DNA of 64,000 nucleotides from Arsenicicoccus sp. oral taxon 190 (GCF_001189535.1 NZ_CP012070.1:248001-312000), one strand, 5' to 3'. Numbered from the stretch's first letter, positions 34,917-43,696 are shown. Numbers and translations are program-made. Notes: generated from the letters alone by a model not told the origin.

Positions 34917-35355
34917 GGTGGCGGTCCTCCTGGGAACGCTCGGGAGCACAGCGCGCGCACCAGCCGCGCACGGGCAGGTGGCGCAGGTCCGCGACGAAGC
35001 CGTCGCGGTCGTAGAGGGTCTCGACGAGCTCGTCGGCGACGGCGAGCGGGGCCTCGGTGATGGCGCCGCAGCCGTTGCACACCAGGTGCAGGTGGGTGGC
35101 GTGGTCGACGAGGTGGTAGGTGGGCGGGCCCTCGGTCAGCCGGGTGGCCGCGACCACCCCGAGCTCGGTGAGGGTGTCGAGGTTGCGGTAGATCGTGGAC
35201 AGCGGCAGCGCGTCGCCGCCGTCCCCGTCGACCTCGCGGGACAGCTGGTCGGGGGTGGCGTGCTGCAGCCGCCCGAGGGCGGCGACCACGCGGCGGCGCT
35301 GGGAGGTGACCCGCAGCCCGTGGTTGCGGAAGATCGCGTCGACGTCCTGGCCCAT
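34885..35355 (-). CDS. Fur-family metalloregulator
   Basis: Repressor of 156 residues. The winged helix (about 1-80) has RNHGLRVTSQRRRVVAALGR and LSTIYRNLDTLTELGVVAAT. The dimerisation domain has the regulatory-metal segment HATHLHLVCNGCGAITEAPL and the zinc Cys pairs (CNGC, and CARC near the end). A His-rich tail (DRHHDHPRHPHQH) follows and is outside the family core; it may bind metal or be an effect of the overlap with ygfZ. Whether it answers to iron, zinc, manganese or peroxide cannot be told from this. ATG 35355 with GAGG five bases upstream is chosen over GTG 35382. Confidence 0.88.
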   Translation of the reverse strand: MGQDVDAIFRNHGLRVTSQRRRVVAALGRLQHATPDQLSREVDGDGGDALPLSTIYRNLDTLTELGVVAATRLTEGPPTYHLVDHATHLHLVCNGCGAITEAPLAVADELVETLYDRDGFVADLRHLPVRGWCARCAPERSQEDRHHDHPRHPHQH

Positions 35356-35371
35356 GGCGCCTCGCGGGGGG

Positions 35372-35875
35372 CTACTGGACACGCTTGAGCTGGGCCGACA
35401 GGTGGGTCTGCAGCGGCTGGCCCTCCGCCGCCATGTCCATCGCCCAGAAGAGCTCGCCGTTGACGTAGCCGTACATCCGGGACGCGGCGGAGTAGTCCTT
35501 GGCGTGGGGGGACCGCATGACCCCGTCGGTCTTCATCATGAGGCGGGCCGGCTCGATGCTGCCGTAGTAGATCTCGACGATCCCGGTCGCGTGCGCGAGC
35601 AGCAGCTCGCACTCCTTGCTCTCCTCGCCGACCGGGCGCAAGAAGCCCAGCTCGGTGGCGCGGGGCCGGACCGGCTGGCCCTCGTCGTCGAGCTCCCAGG
35701 TGTGGGAGTGCCACTCGAGGAAGGGGCGACCGTCGTGGCTGATGACGAGCTCCTGGCCGAACCGGCCCTCGGTGATCGTCGGGTAGGAGAACAGGCCGAC
35801 GCCCTCCCAGCGGCCGATCATCCAGGCGAGCGGCAGCAGCGGGGAAGGCAGGTCCGTGGGGATCTCGAAAGGCAC
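35372..35875 (-). CDS. Nitrobindin-like haem-binding beta-barrel protein
   Basis: Protein of 167 residues of the nitrobindin / THAP4-like family (DUF1794), a ten-stranded barrel that binds ferric haem and isomerises peroxynitrite to nitrate. WMIGRWEGVGLFSYPTI is the family signature (GxWxGxG) near the N-terminus. LEWHSHTWELDDEGQPVRPR and GIVEIYYGSIEPARLMMKTD are conserved strands. The proximal His should be near the C-terminus (QTHLSAQLKRVQ). A TAGCAT -10 element lies six bases before the GTG start (35875), so it is probably leaderless. It precedes fur and ygfZ in the same direction. Confidence 0.88.
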   Translation of the reverse strand: MPFEIPTDLPSPLLPLAWMIGRWEGVGLFSYPTITEGRFGQELVISHDGRPFLEWHSHTWELDDEGQPVRPRATELGFLRPVGEESKECELLLAHATGIVEIYYGSIEPARLMMKTDGVMRSPHAKDYSAASRMYGYVNGELFWAMDMAAEGQPLQTHLSAQLKRVQ

Positions 35876-35900
35876 GCCTCGATGCTACCCGCGCCGGCCG

Positions 35901-36764
35901 TCAGCCCAAGGCGTGGCGGGCGACGACCTCGACGACCGGCCCCGCCACCAGCACCGACGCGACCCCGCTCACGGCCTGGGCGCGGCTGCTGACCAGCGCG
36001 GGCAGGGGCGCGAAGACCGCCCGGGTCGCGACGGAGGGCGCGGCCACGGCCAGGCCGAGCAGGACCGACCACGGCAGGGCGACGTGCAGCAGCGTCGCCA
36101 CGAGGGCCGCGGCGGCCGCGGCGGCGAGCAGGGCGCCCGGCACCATCGCCGCCCACCACCGGGCACGGTGGCAGGCCCACTCGACGGCGGCCGCCGCGGC
36201 CAGCGCCACCCAGGCGGTCGTGGCGGCGTCGGCGCCGTGAGGCAGCGAGGGCAGCGCGACCCAGGTCACGCCGGCGGCGGTGACGGCGAGCGCCATCAGG
36301 GTCCCGGACAGGCTGGACACCACGCGGGGGCGGCCGTCGCGGCGCACCAGCTGGTGCAGGAACGCCGTCACCACCCCCATCGCGAGCGCCGCGGGCACCC
36401 ACCGCAGGGTGGCGCCGTCGGCGGGCACGAGCACCGAGGCCAGCAGCAGCGCGGCGGACAGCCCCACCGTGATCAGGGTGCCGCGTCGGCTGGGGAGCCC
36501 GACGACGCGGGTCCAGCCGGCGGCCAGCACGACCGCGGCGGCAGCGACCACGCCGGCCGTGGCTCCCTCGGCGGCCGGGCCGGCGGCGGAGGCGACCGCG
36601 AGCAGCGTCGCCAGCAGGCACGCCGAGAGGGTCACCAGGCTGCGGGGCGACAGGTCCCGGACGGTCGTGGGCCGGGCGAGCCGGCGCGCGTGGTGGGCCA
36701 GCTCGCGCCGCACCGACGACGCTCCCGACCCGTCGGCGGGCATCGAGGCGTCAGGGGTGGGCAC
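35901..36764 (-). CDS. Polytopic membrane protein of unknown function
   Basis: Protein of about 287 residues. The first 55 are soluble and charged, and the rest has eight or so hydrophobic segments rich in Ala, Val and Leu (LVTLSACLLATLLAVASAAG, then RGTLITVGLSAALLLASVLV, and VSGVASVLVAGPVVEVVARH at the end). I do not recognise the family. GTG 36764 is preferred because of the AAGGA site 8 bases upstream; longer starts up to 36851 are open. It has the same direction as nitrobindin but a separate promoter is possible. No partner is evident. Confidence 0.65.
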   Translation of the reverse strand: MPTPDASMPADGSGASSVRRELAHHARRLARPTTVRDLSPRSLVTLSACLLATLLAVASAAGPAAEGATAGVVAAAAVVLAAGWTRVVGLPSRRGTLITVGLSAALLLASVLVPADGATLRWVPAALAMGVVTAFLHQLVRRDGRPRVVSSLSGTLMALAVTAAGVTWVALPSLPHGADAATTAWVALAAAAAVEWACHRARWWAAMVPGALLAAAAAAALVATLLHVALPWSVLLGLAVAAPSVATRAVFAPLPALVSSRAQAVSGVASVLVAGPVVEVVARHALG

Positions 36765-36876
36765 CCGGCCATCCTTCCAGACGGGTCCGGGTTCGGGCGG
36801 CATCCGGCACTCGCGGCACCCGTCGCGCTCGGCATCCGCCGGGCTGGGCATCCGGCGCGCTCGGCAAACGACGCGC

Positions 36877-37173
36877 TCAGCCGCCGGCGAAGGGCGGCAG
36901 CACCTCGATCAACCCGGCCGCCCCGAGCGCCGTCCCGCGCGGCACCGCGCGGCCGTCGAGGAGCACGCTGCACGCCGGCAGCACCGGCTGCAGCCCCGGG
37001 CGGAGCTCGGCCGCCGCCGCGAGGACCTCCTGGACGGTCGTCGTCGACGAGCGGTCCAGCTGGTCCTGCTCGACCCCGGCGGCCGCGCGCGCCCCGGCCC
37101 AGTAGCGCACCAGCACCGTCCCCGGGTCGCTGCTCGCCGCCGCGGCCTGCGGAGCCGTCGTCCCCTGCTGCAT
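36877..37173 (-). CDS. ThiS/MoaD-like ubiquitin-fold sulfur-carrier protein
   Basis: Protein of 98 residues with a beta-grasp fold. VLVRYWAGARAAAGVEQDQL is the first strand-helix region, CSVLLDGRAVPRGTALGAAG the middle, and IEVLPPFAGG ends in the Gly-Gly that is activated as a thiocarboxylate in MoaD, ThiS and CysO. It gives sulfur to molybdopterin, thiamine or cysteine synthesis. None of the usual partners (MoaE, ThiG, ThiF/MoeB, CysM) is in the window, so which pathway it serves is open. In M. tuberculosis a thiosulfurtransferase/ThiX pair lies beside glnR, a similar setting. Confidence 0.85.
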   Translation of the reverse strand: MQQGTTAPQAAAASSDPGTVLVRYWAGARAAAGVEQDQLDRSSTTTVQEVLAAAAELRPGLQPVLPACSVLLDGRAVPRGTALGAAGLIEVLPPFAGG

Positions 37174-37280
37174 CAGGACTCCTCCCTGGTCGGGGCGCCG
37201 CCGGACCGGCCGGCGACACCTTCTCGCCCCATGGTCGCATCCGACGGCGCTCGCGCGGGCCGCCCTATCCTCGAAGGACG

Positions 37281-37988
37281 ATGGCCCAGTTCCTGCTGCT
37301 GACCAACGCGCTCGCCGCGAGCGCCGAGGTGCTGCCTGCGCTGGGGTTGCTCCCCCACCACGTGCGGATCCTGCCCGCCGAGCCCTCGGCCCTGGTCGAG
37401 GCGCCGCGCTGCGACGCCGTCCTCGTGGACGCCCGCCGCGAGCTGGTCGCCGCGCGCTCCCTGTGCCGCGTGCTGCGGGCCACCGGGACCACCGCGCCGG
37501 TCATCGCGGTCCTCACCGAGGGTGGCCTCGTGGCCGTGACCGCGGAGTGGGGCCTGGACGACATACTCCTGGACACGGCCGGCCCGGCCGAGGTCGAGGC
37601 GCGGCTGCGCCTGGCCGCCCACCGCCACGCGGACGCCACCCTGCCCTCCGCACCGGAGGGGCCGATCCGGTCGGGCGCCCTGACCATCGACGAGGGCGCG
37701 TACACCGCGCGCCTCGGGGACCGCATCCTCGACCTCACCTACAAGGAGTTCGAGCTGCTGAAGCACCTCGCGCAGCACCCCGGCCGGGTCTTCACCCGGG
37801 CCCAGCTGCTGCAGGAGGTCTGGGGCTACGACTACTTCGGGGGCACCCGCACCGTGGACGTCCACGTGCGACGACTGCGGGCCAAGCTCGGCCCGGAGCA
37901 CGACCTGGCCATCGGCACCGTCCGCAACGTGGGCTACCGGTTCGACGAGGTCCGGGAGAGCGCGGGGGCACCGGCGGCCGAAGACTGA
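37281..37988 (+). CDS. glnR: Nitrogen regulator GlnR (orphan OmpR-type)
   Basis: Global nitrogen regulator of actinobacteria, 235 residues. It closely follows Streptomyces GlnR: LLLTNALAASAEVLPALGLL, EGGLVAVTAEWGLDDILLDT and AGPAEVEARLRLAAHRHADA in the receiver-like domain, then LDLTYKEFELLKHLAQHPGR and EVWGYDYFGGTRTVDVHVRR in the winged helix. The receiver domain lacks the normal acidic triad and is known to act without phosphorylation. No sensor kinase is nearby. A TATCCT -10-like element lies 10 bases before the ATG. It is followed by mshD, as in M. tuberculosis (Rv0818-Rv0819). Confidence 0.94.
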   Translation: MAQFLLLTNALAASAEVLPALGLLPHHVRILPAEPSALVEAPRCDAVLVDARRELVAARSLCRVLRATGTTAPVIAVLTEGGLVAVTAEWGLDDILLDTAGPAEVEARLRLAAHRHADATLPSAPEGPIRSGALTIDEGAYTARLGDRILDLTYKEFELLKHLAQHPGRVFTRAQLLQEVWGYDYFGGTRTVDVHVRRLRAKLGPEHDLAIGTVRNVGYRFDEVRESAGAPAAED

Positions 37989-38020
37989 CCGCAACGCGGC
38001 GACCGTGGTCCAATGAGCGC

Positions 38021-38926
38021 ATGACGGTGGAGTCGCTGACGCAGATCGCTCCCGACGACGTGCAGCAGGTCCTCGAGGTGGTCGCGGCCGCCACGGCCCA
38101 CGACGAGGTCGGGCCGCTGTCGGAGCAGTCCAGGCTGGACCTGTCCCACCCGGGTCACCACGTCGTGGCGCGGCAGGACGGCCGGGTCGTGGCGTATGCC
38201 GGCGGCCCCCCGCACGCCCTCGAGCTGGTGGTCGCGCCCCAGGCCCGCGGCCGGGGCCTCGGCGGCGCGCTGCTCGACGCCGCGCTCCCCCCGGACGGGA
38301 CGCCCACGTCGGTGTGGGCCCACGGCGACCTGCCGGCGGCGCGGCGGCTGCTCGCGTCGCGCGGGCTGCGCCCCTCCCGGGACCTGCGCAAGCTCGGCCG
38401 CTCGCTCGAGCCCACCGACGCCGAGCGTGACCCCGTGGACGTCCCTGACGGCTTCCGGGTGCGCACCTTCCGCCCGGGGGACGAGGAGGCCGTGCTCGCC
38501 GTCAACGCCCGCGCCTTCGCCCACCACCCCGAGCAGGGGTCGCTGGACCTCGCGGGGCTGCGCGACCGGATGTCCTCGACGTGGTTCGACCCCGAGGGGC
38601 TCATCCTCGTGGAGGACGTGACCGGGGACGAGCCGCGGCTCGCGGCGTTCCACTGGACCAAGGTCGACCCGGCCGACGACGACGAGCAGACCGGCGAGGT
38701 CTACGTCGTCGCCGTCGACCCCGACCACCAGGGCCGCGGGCTGGGCGCCCTGGTCACCCGCCTCGGGCTGGACCACCTGCGCTCCCGGGGCCTCTCCCGG
38801 GTCGTGCTCTACGTCGAGGCGGACAACGCCGCGGCGATGGCCACCTATGCGCGCCAGGGCTTCTCGACGGTGGCCACGGACGTGCAGTGGTCACGCGGCC
38901 CCGCCGGCCGGTGGGAGGATGCGGGC
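38021..38926 (+). CDS. mshD: Mycothiol synthase MshD, with no stop codon before ppk
   Basis: Acetyltransferase that completes mycothiol by acetylating Cys-GlcN-Ins. It has two GNAT domains: the first (about 1-140) has LELVVAPQARGRGLGGALLD, the second (about 145-295) has VYVVAVDPDHQGRGLGALVT (acetyl-CoA loops QxRGRGLG and QGRGLG) and VLYVEADNAAAMATYARQGF. The normal family C-terminus (TVATDVQWSR) is followed by GPAGRWEDAG with no stop, and the frame continues straight into ppk. The end given is therefore the last base before the ppk start, not a real stop. Translation from 38021 alone would give a 1,054-residue MshD-Ppk fusion. Confidence 0.9.
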
Positions 38927-41185
38927 ATGCAGGCTGACCACGCGACCTCCACGCAGAGCGGTCGTCGGACCGCAGACCCCGCGACGGACGAGCCGGTGGT
39001 GGACCCCACCGAGACCGCCCCCGCCCGGCCGCGCTCCGCCGACGGGCGCTTCGTGCGGGTGAGCCAGGACGTCGTCGAGGACGCCGACGCCGACCTGCCC
39101 GAGGACCGCTTCCTGGACCGCGAGCTGTCCTGGCTGCAGTTCAACGAGCGCGTGCTGCAGCTGGCGGCCGACCCGGACGTGCCGCTGCTCGAGCGCTGCC
39201 GGTTCCTCGCGATCTTCGCGAGCAACCTCGACGAGTTCTTCATGGTGCGCGTCGCCGGGCTCAAGCGCCGCATCGCGACCGGCCTCGCCGTGCGCTCCCC
39301 GTCGGGGCTCGAGCCCGACGAGCAGCAGGAGCAGATCAGCCGGCTGGCCCACGAGCTGATGGTCCGCTCCGCGCGGGTGTTCCACGAGCAGGTCGAGCCC
39401 GAGCTGCACCGCTCCGGCATCTCGATCGTGCGGTGGCACGACCTGAGCGAGGACGAGCAGACCCACCTGTCGGCGGTCTACCGCAGCGAGATCTTCCCGG
39501 TCCTGACGCCGCTGGCGGTCGACCCGGCCCACCCCTTCCCCTACATCTCCGGGCTGTCCCTCAACCTCGCGGTCACCCTGGTCAACCCGCGCACCCAGGC
39601 CGAGCACTTCGCCCGGATCAAGGTGCCGGACCTGCTGCCCCGGCTGCACCAGATCACCACCAAGGGCGAGGTCGACCTCTACCACGTGCGGTTCGTCCCG
39701 CTCGAGGACATCATCGCGGCGCACCTGGACCTGCTCTTCCCCGGCATGGACGTGCAGCAGCACTACCTCTTCCGGGTCACCCGCAACGAGGACCTCGAGG
39801 TCGAGGAGGACGACGCCGAGAACCTCCTCAAGGCCCTCGAGAAGGAGCTCACCCGCCGCCGGTTCGGCCCCCCGGTGCGCCTCGAGGTCGAGCAGGACAT
39901 CGACGAGCACGTCCTGCAGCTGCTGGTGCGCGAGCTCGGCGTGCAGGACCACGAGGTCTACACGCTGCCCAACCCGCTGGACCTCCGCAGCCTCAACACC
40001 GTCGCCGACCTGTCACGCTCCTCGCTGCACTTCCCGGCCTTCCAGGCCCGCACGCACCCGGACCTGGCGCCGCGGGAGCGCTCGGAGGCGAGCGACGTCT
40101 TCGCGGCGATCCGGCGCAAGGACATCCTGCTGCACCACCCCTACACGTCCTTCAGCACCTCGGTGCAGGCCTTCCTCGAGCAGGCCGCCGCCGACCCCCG
40201 CGTCCTCGCGATCAAGCAGACGCTCTACCGCACCTCGGGCGACTCCCCCATCGTGGACGCCCTCATCGCGGCCGCCGAGGCCGGCAAGCAGGTCGTCGCG
40301 GTCGTGGAGATCAAGGCGCGCTTCGACGAGTCCAACAACATCGCCTGGGCCCGCCGGCTGGAGCACTACGGCGTGCACGTCGTCTACGGCATCGTCGGGC
40401 TCAAGACGCACGCCAAGCTGTCCCTGGTGGTGCGTCAGGAGCAGGACGGCCTGCGGCGCTACTGCCACGTCGGCACCGGCAACTACAACCCCAAGACGGC
40501 GCGCCTCTACGAGGACCTCGGCATCCTGACCTGCGACCCGCAGGTCGGCGAGGACCTCACCCGGTTGTTCAACCAGCTGTCCGGCTGGGCGCCGCGCAGC
40601 AAGTTCAAGCGGCTGCTCGTGGCGCCCCGGTCGCTGCGCACCGGGCTGATCGAGCTGATCGAGCGCGAGACCGCCCTCGCCCGCGCGGGCAAGCCCGGCT
40701 ACGTCGGCATCAAGGCCAACTCCATCGTCGACGAGTCCGTCATCGACGCCCTCTACCGCGCCTCCCGCGCGGGGGTCCACGTCGACCTGCTGGTCCGAGG
40801 CATCTGCGCGCTGCGCCCCGGGGTCCCGGGGCTGTCGGAGACGATCCGGGTCCGGTCCATCCTCGGGCGGTTCCTCGAGCACTCCCGCGTCTTCATCTTC
40901 GGCAACGACGGCGACCCGACCGTCTACATCGGCAGCGCCGACATGATGCACCGCAACCTGGACCGTCGCGTCGAGTCGCTGGTGCGGATCAGCGACCCGC
41001 GTCACGTCAAGGAGCTCCTCGAGCTGATGGATCAGGGTATGGCGGACACCACCTCCAGCTGGCACCTCGCCGACGACCGGTGGATCCGCCACCACCGGGA
41101 CGAGCAGGGGCAGGCGCTGCTCGACCACCAGTCCGCCCTCATCGACAAGCACCTCAAGCAGCGCCGCAAGCGCAACCGGGCCTGA
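38927..41185 (+). CDS. ppk: Polyphosphate kinase Ppk1
   Basis: Enzyme of 752 residues that reversibly makes long-chain polyphosphate from ATP. A flexible N-terminal extension (about 1-60) precedes the conserved start RFLDRELSWLQFNERVLQLA. RRYCHVGTGNYNPKTARLYE holds the autophosphorylated His. LEHSRVFIFGNDGDPTVYIG carries the second conserved His. LDRRVESLVRIS is near the end. ATG 38927 has its own GGGAGG site nine bases upstream, so it can be translated independently, although it lies in frame with mshD and no stop lies between. Its position before pstSCAB fits phosphate storage. Confidence 0.94.
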   Translation: MQADHATSTQSGRRTADPATDEPVVDPTETAPARPRSADGRFVRVSQDVVEDADADLPEDRFLDRELSWLQFNERVLQLAADPDVPLLERCRFLAIFASNLDEFFMVRVAGLKRRIATGLAVRSPSGLEPDEQQEQISRLAHELMVRSARVFHEQVEPELHRSGISIVRWHDLSEDEQTHLSAVYRSEIFPVLTPLAVDPAHPFPYISGLSLNLAVTLVNPRTQAEHFARIKVPDLLPRLHQITTKGEVDLYHVRFVPLEDIIAAHLDLLFPGMDVQQHYLFRVTRNEDLEVEEDDAENLLKALEKELTRRRFGPPVRLEVEQDIDEHVLQLLVRELGVQDHEVYTLPNPLDLRSLNTVADLSRSSLHFPAFQARTHPDLAPRERSEASDVFAAIRRKDILLHHPYTSFSTSVQAFLEQAAADPRVLAIKQTLYRTSGDSPIVDALIAAAEAGKQVVAVVEIKARFDESNNIAWARRLEHYGVHVVYGIVGLKTHAKLSLVVRQEQDGLRRYCHVGTGNYNPKTARLYEDLGILTCDPQVGEDLTRLFNQLSGWAPRSKFKRLLVAPRSLRTGLIELIERETALARAGKPGYVGIKANSIVDESVIDALYRASRAGVHVDLLVRGICALRPGVPGLSETIRVRSILGRFLEHSRVFIFGNDGDPTVYIGSADMMHRNLDRRVESLVRISDPRHVKELLELMDQGMADTTSSWHLADDRWIRHHRDEQGQALLDHQSALIDKHLKQRRKRNRA

Positions 41186-41306
41186 CGCCGGCCCCGACCG
41201 AGGGCCCGGCCCCCACGGGTGGCGGTCCGCGGCGGGGGCGGCATACTGCACCTGGACGGCACGTCAGACCAGCCCCTCCGCCCCTCCGCACCCTCCAAGG
41301 AGCGCC

Positions 41307-42275
41307 ATGCCAGCCCCAGCCCCCGGAGCGCCGGTCATCGCGGCGGCGGGAGCCGTCCCCTGGCGGCGGCGCCGGGGCGTGCTGGAGGTCGCGATGGTGC
41401 ACCGGCCCGCCTACGACGACTGGGCGTGGGCCAAGGGCAAGCTCGACCCGGGCGAGGACTGGCCCGCCGCGGCCGTGCGGGAGGTGGAGGAGGAGTCCGG
41501 GCTGCGGGTCCGGCTCGGGCGCCCGCTGCCGGTCTCGTCCTACTCCTTCGTCGACCGTCGCGGCCAGGTGGCCCACAAGCACGTGCGCTACTGGGCGGCG
41601 GAGGTCATCGGCGGCGACGGCCGGCTCGAGCACGAGATCGACGAGGTGGCGTGGCTGCCGGTGCAGGACGCGATGGCCAGGCTGGACTACGCCCGCGACC
41701 GCGAGCAGCTGCGCGCCGTGGTGCGCCACGCCGAGCGCGGCGCCCTCACGACGTGGCCCCTCGTGGTGGTGCGGCACGCCAAGGCCCTGCCCCGCTCGCG
41801 CTGGACCAAGGACGACCGGCTGCGACCGCTCGACGACCGCGGCCGCGAGCGGGCCCGCGCCATCGTGCCGATCCTCGACGCCTTCGGCGTCACCCGGCTG
41901 GTGACCTCGATCTCGGTGCGCTGCGCCGACACGCTGGCGCCCTACGCCGAGGTGGCCGGGCTCGAGCTCAAGACCAAGCACGGGCTGACCGAGGAGGCCT
42001 TCGTCGACGACCCCGACCGCGCCGTCCGGCACCTGCGCAAGGCCGTGGTCCGCGGGGTCCCCGGTGCGCTGTGCAGCCACGGGCCGGTCCTGCCGCTGCT
42101 GCTCGAGGAGCTGTCCGTGCTGGCGTCGGTGGAGGACGCCGAGGGGCGGGCCGTCGTCGACACGCTGCTGGAGGCCGCCGACAGCGGCATGGCCAAGGGT
42201 GAGCTGCTGGTCTGCCACCTGACCGGGCGGGGCGACGACGCCCGGGTGGTGGCGGTGGAGCGTCACCTGCCGTGA
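41307..42275 (+). CDS. MutT1-like Nudix hydrolase fused to a histidine phosphatase domain
   Basis: Two-domain protein of 322 residues like mycobacterial MutT1. The Nudix domain (about 8-145) has a full Nudix box, GKLDPGEDWPAAAVREVEEE followed by SGL, and should hydrolyse 8-oxo-dGTP or dinucleoside polyphosphates. The C-terminal RHG phosphatase domain (about 150-320) has TWPLVVVRHAKALPRSRW and VTSISVRCADTLAPYAEVAG; ALCSHGPVLPLLL holds the second His. It follows ppk by 120 bases. A GGCATAC motif lies in the gap. It probably protects the nucleotide pool and helps in polyphosphate-linked nucleotide turnover; the second point is an inference. Confidence 0.92.
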   Translation: MPAPAPGAPVIAAAGAVPWRRRRGVLEVAMVHRPAYDDWAWAKGKLDPGEDWPAAAVREVEEESGLRVRLGRPLPVSSYSFVDRRGQVAHKHVRYWAAEVIGGDGRLEHEIDEVAWLPVQDAMARLDYARDREQLRAVVRHAERGALTTWPLVVVRHAKALPRSRWTKDDRLRPLDDRGRERARAIVPILDAFGVTRLVTSISVRCADTLAPYAEVAGLELKTKHGLTEEAFVDDPDRAVRHLRKAVVRGVPGALCSHGPVLPLLLEELSVLASVEDAEGRAVVDTLLEAADSGMAKGELLVCHLTGRGDDARVVAVERHLP

Positions 42276-42361
42276 CCGCCCCCCGGTGGCGCGCGACCCC
42301 GTCGACCGGGGGCCGCCGGGCCTCGTCCACGTGGTGACAATCACCGAGCGTGACGCGAGTC

Positions 42362-42383
42362 GTTCACCCTGCGTTCATGGCCA
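42362..42383 (+). promoter_or_regulatory. PHO box upstream of pstS
   Basis: GTTCACCCTGC (42362-42372) and GTTCATGGCCA (42373-42383) are two clear 11-bp direct units, followed by the weaker GCGTGCCATCA. The site is about 95 bp before the pstS start, with a CTACAT -10-like element near 42411. It is the best PHO box in the window. Confidence 0.82.
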
Positions 42384-42475
42384 GCGTGCCATCACGTCAC
42401 CCAGCGTCTCTACATTGGCGGACGACGGCGCACCTGCGCCTGCTCACGACACTGCTTGTGGAAGGTACTGCCAAC

Positions 42476-43648
42476 GTGAAGACTCAGCGTTTTGCCGGTC
42501 CTGGTTTCGCCGGTCCTGCGACCCTTGCCCTGGCTGGTGCGATCGCGCTGACCGGTTGCGGCTCGGACAACAACAGCTCTGGCTCGGGCTCCGGCTCCGG
42601 CGCGTCCAGCTCGGCCTCGTCGGCCGGCTCCAGCGGCACCTCGGCTGCCGGCGGCAACGCCGACTGCGGCAAGTCGACGATCAACGCTGAGGGCTCCTCC
42701 GCCCAGAAGGCCGCCTTCGAGGAGGCCGCCAACAGCTTCCAGGAGAAGTGCCAGGGCGCGACCATCAACTACAACGCCACCGGGTCCGGCGCCGGCATCA
42801 AGCAGTTCATCGCCAAGCAGGCCGACTTCGCGGGCTCCGACTCCGCGCTCAAGAGCACCCCGAAGGACGGGAAGATCGAGCAGCAGGAGGCCGACAAGGC
42901 CTGCGGCTCCCCCGCCTGGAACCTCCCCATGGTCACCGGCCCGATCGCCGTCGGCTACAAGCTGGGCGGCGTCGACTCCCTCACGCTCAACGCGGACGTG
43001 CTGGCCGACATCTTCAACGGCAAGATCACGAAGTGGAACGACCCGGCCATCGCCAAGCTCAACTCCGGCGCCTCGCTGCCCGACAAGGACATCAAGGTCT
43101 TCTTCCGCTCCGACGAGTCCGGCACCACCGAGAACTTCACGAAGTACCTCAAGGCCGCCGCCCCCGCCAAGTGGACCGCCGAGCCCGGCAAGAAGTGGAC
43201 CGGCAAGGGTGAGGGCAAGGAGAAGTCCGCGGGCGTCTCCGGCGCCGTCGCCGCCACCGACGGCGGCATCACCTACGCCGAGTGGTCCTACGCCAAGGAC
43301 AACAAGCTGGGCATCGCCAAGATCGACACCGGCGCCGGCGCCGTCGAGCTGACCGGCGAGTCGGCCGGCAAGGCCGTCGCCGCCGCCAAGGTCGCCGGCC
43401 AGGGCAACAACCTCGCCCTCAAGCTCGACTACGCCACGAAGGAGGCCGGCGCCTACCCGATCGTGCTGGTCACCTACGAGATCGTCTGCTCCAAGGCCAC
43501 CGACGCCGAGAAGGGCAAGACCATCAAGGCCTTCCTGAAGCACATGTCCTCGGCCGAGACCCAGAAGTCCTTCGAGCAGATCGGCTTCGCGCCGCTGCCC
43601 ACGGAGGTCCAGTCCAAGGTCGCGACCGCCATCGACGCGCTGCAGTGA
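42476..43648 (+). CDS. pstS: Phosphate-binding lipoprotein PstS
   Basis: Periplasmic-type phosphate receptor of 390 residues, anchored as a lipoprotein. The start is GTG 42476 behind GGAAGG. The signal ends AGAIALTGC-GSDN (lipobox LTGC, Cys about 26), then a Ser/Gly linker. INAEGSSAQKAAFEEAANSF begins the binding domain. NATGSGAGIKQFIAKQADFA and GSDSALKSTPKDGK make the phosphate loops. FFRSDESGTTENFTKYLKAA is the highly conserved Ser-Gly-Thr-Thr site. The C-terminal region ends MSSAETQKSFEQIGFAPLPT. It has its own PHO box and is followed by a strong hairpin before pstC, so it is probably made in excess over the permease. Confidence 0.95.
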   Translation: MKTQRFAGPGFAGPATLALAGAIALTGCGSDNNSSGSGSGSGASSSASSAGSSGTSAAGGNADCGKSTINAEGSSAQKAAFEEAANSFQEKCQGATINYNATGSGAGIKQFIAKQADFAGSDSALKSTPKDGKIEQQEADKACGSPAWNLPMVTGPIAVGYKLGGVDSLTLNADVLADIFNGKITKWNDPAIAKLNSGASLPDKDIKVFFRSDESGTTENFTKYLKAAAPAKWTAEPGKKWTGKGEGKEKSAGVSGAVAATDGGITYAEWSYAKDNKLGIAKIDTGAGAVELTGESAGKAVAAAKVAGQGNNLALKLDYATKEAGAYPIVLVTYEIVCSKATDAEKGKTIKAFLKHMSSAETQKSFEQIGFAPLPTEVQSKVATAIDALQ

Positions 43649-43654
43649 CCCGTG

Positions 43655-43696
43655 GAAGCCGGGCGGCCCAGGACCTCACCTGGGCTGCCCGGCTTC
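43655..43696 (+). terminator. pstS-pstC intergenic hairpin (partial terminator)
   Basis: An 18-bp stem: GAAGCCGGGCGGCCCAGG (43655-43672) with CCTGGGCTGCCCGGCTTC (43679-43696), six-base loop, one mismatch. It starts 7 bases past the pstS stop. It probably lowers transcription into pstCAB. Confidence 0.85.

Noticed and set aside
37281..37988. Calling this gene mtrA or another phosphorylated response regulator
   Set aside because: The receiver part lacks the acidic pocket and matches the GlnR-specific sequence; neighbours mshD and pst also fit glnR.
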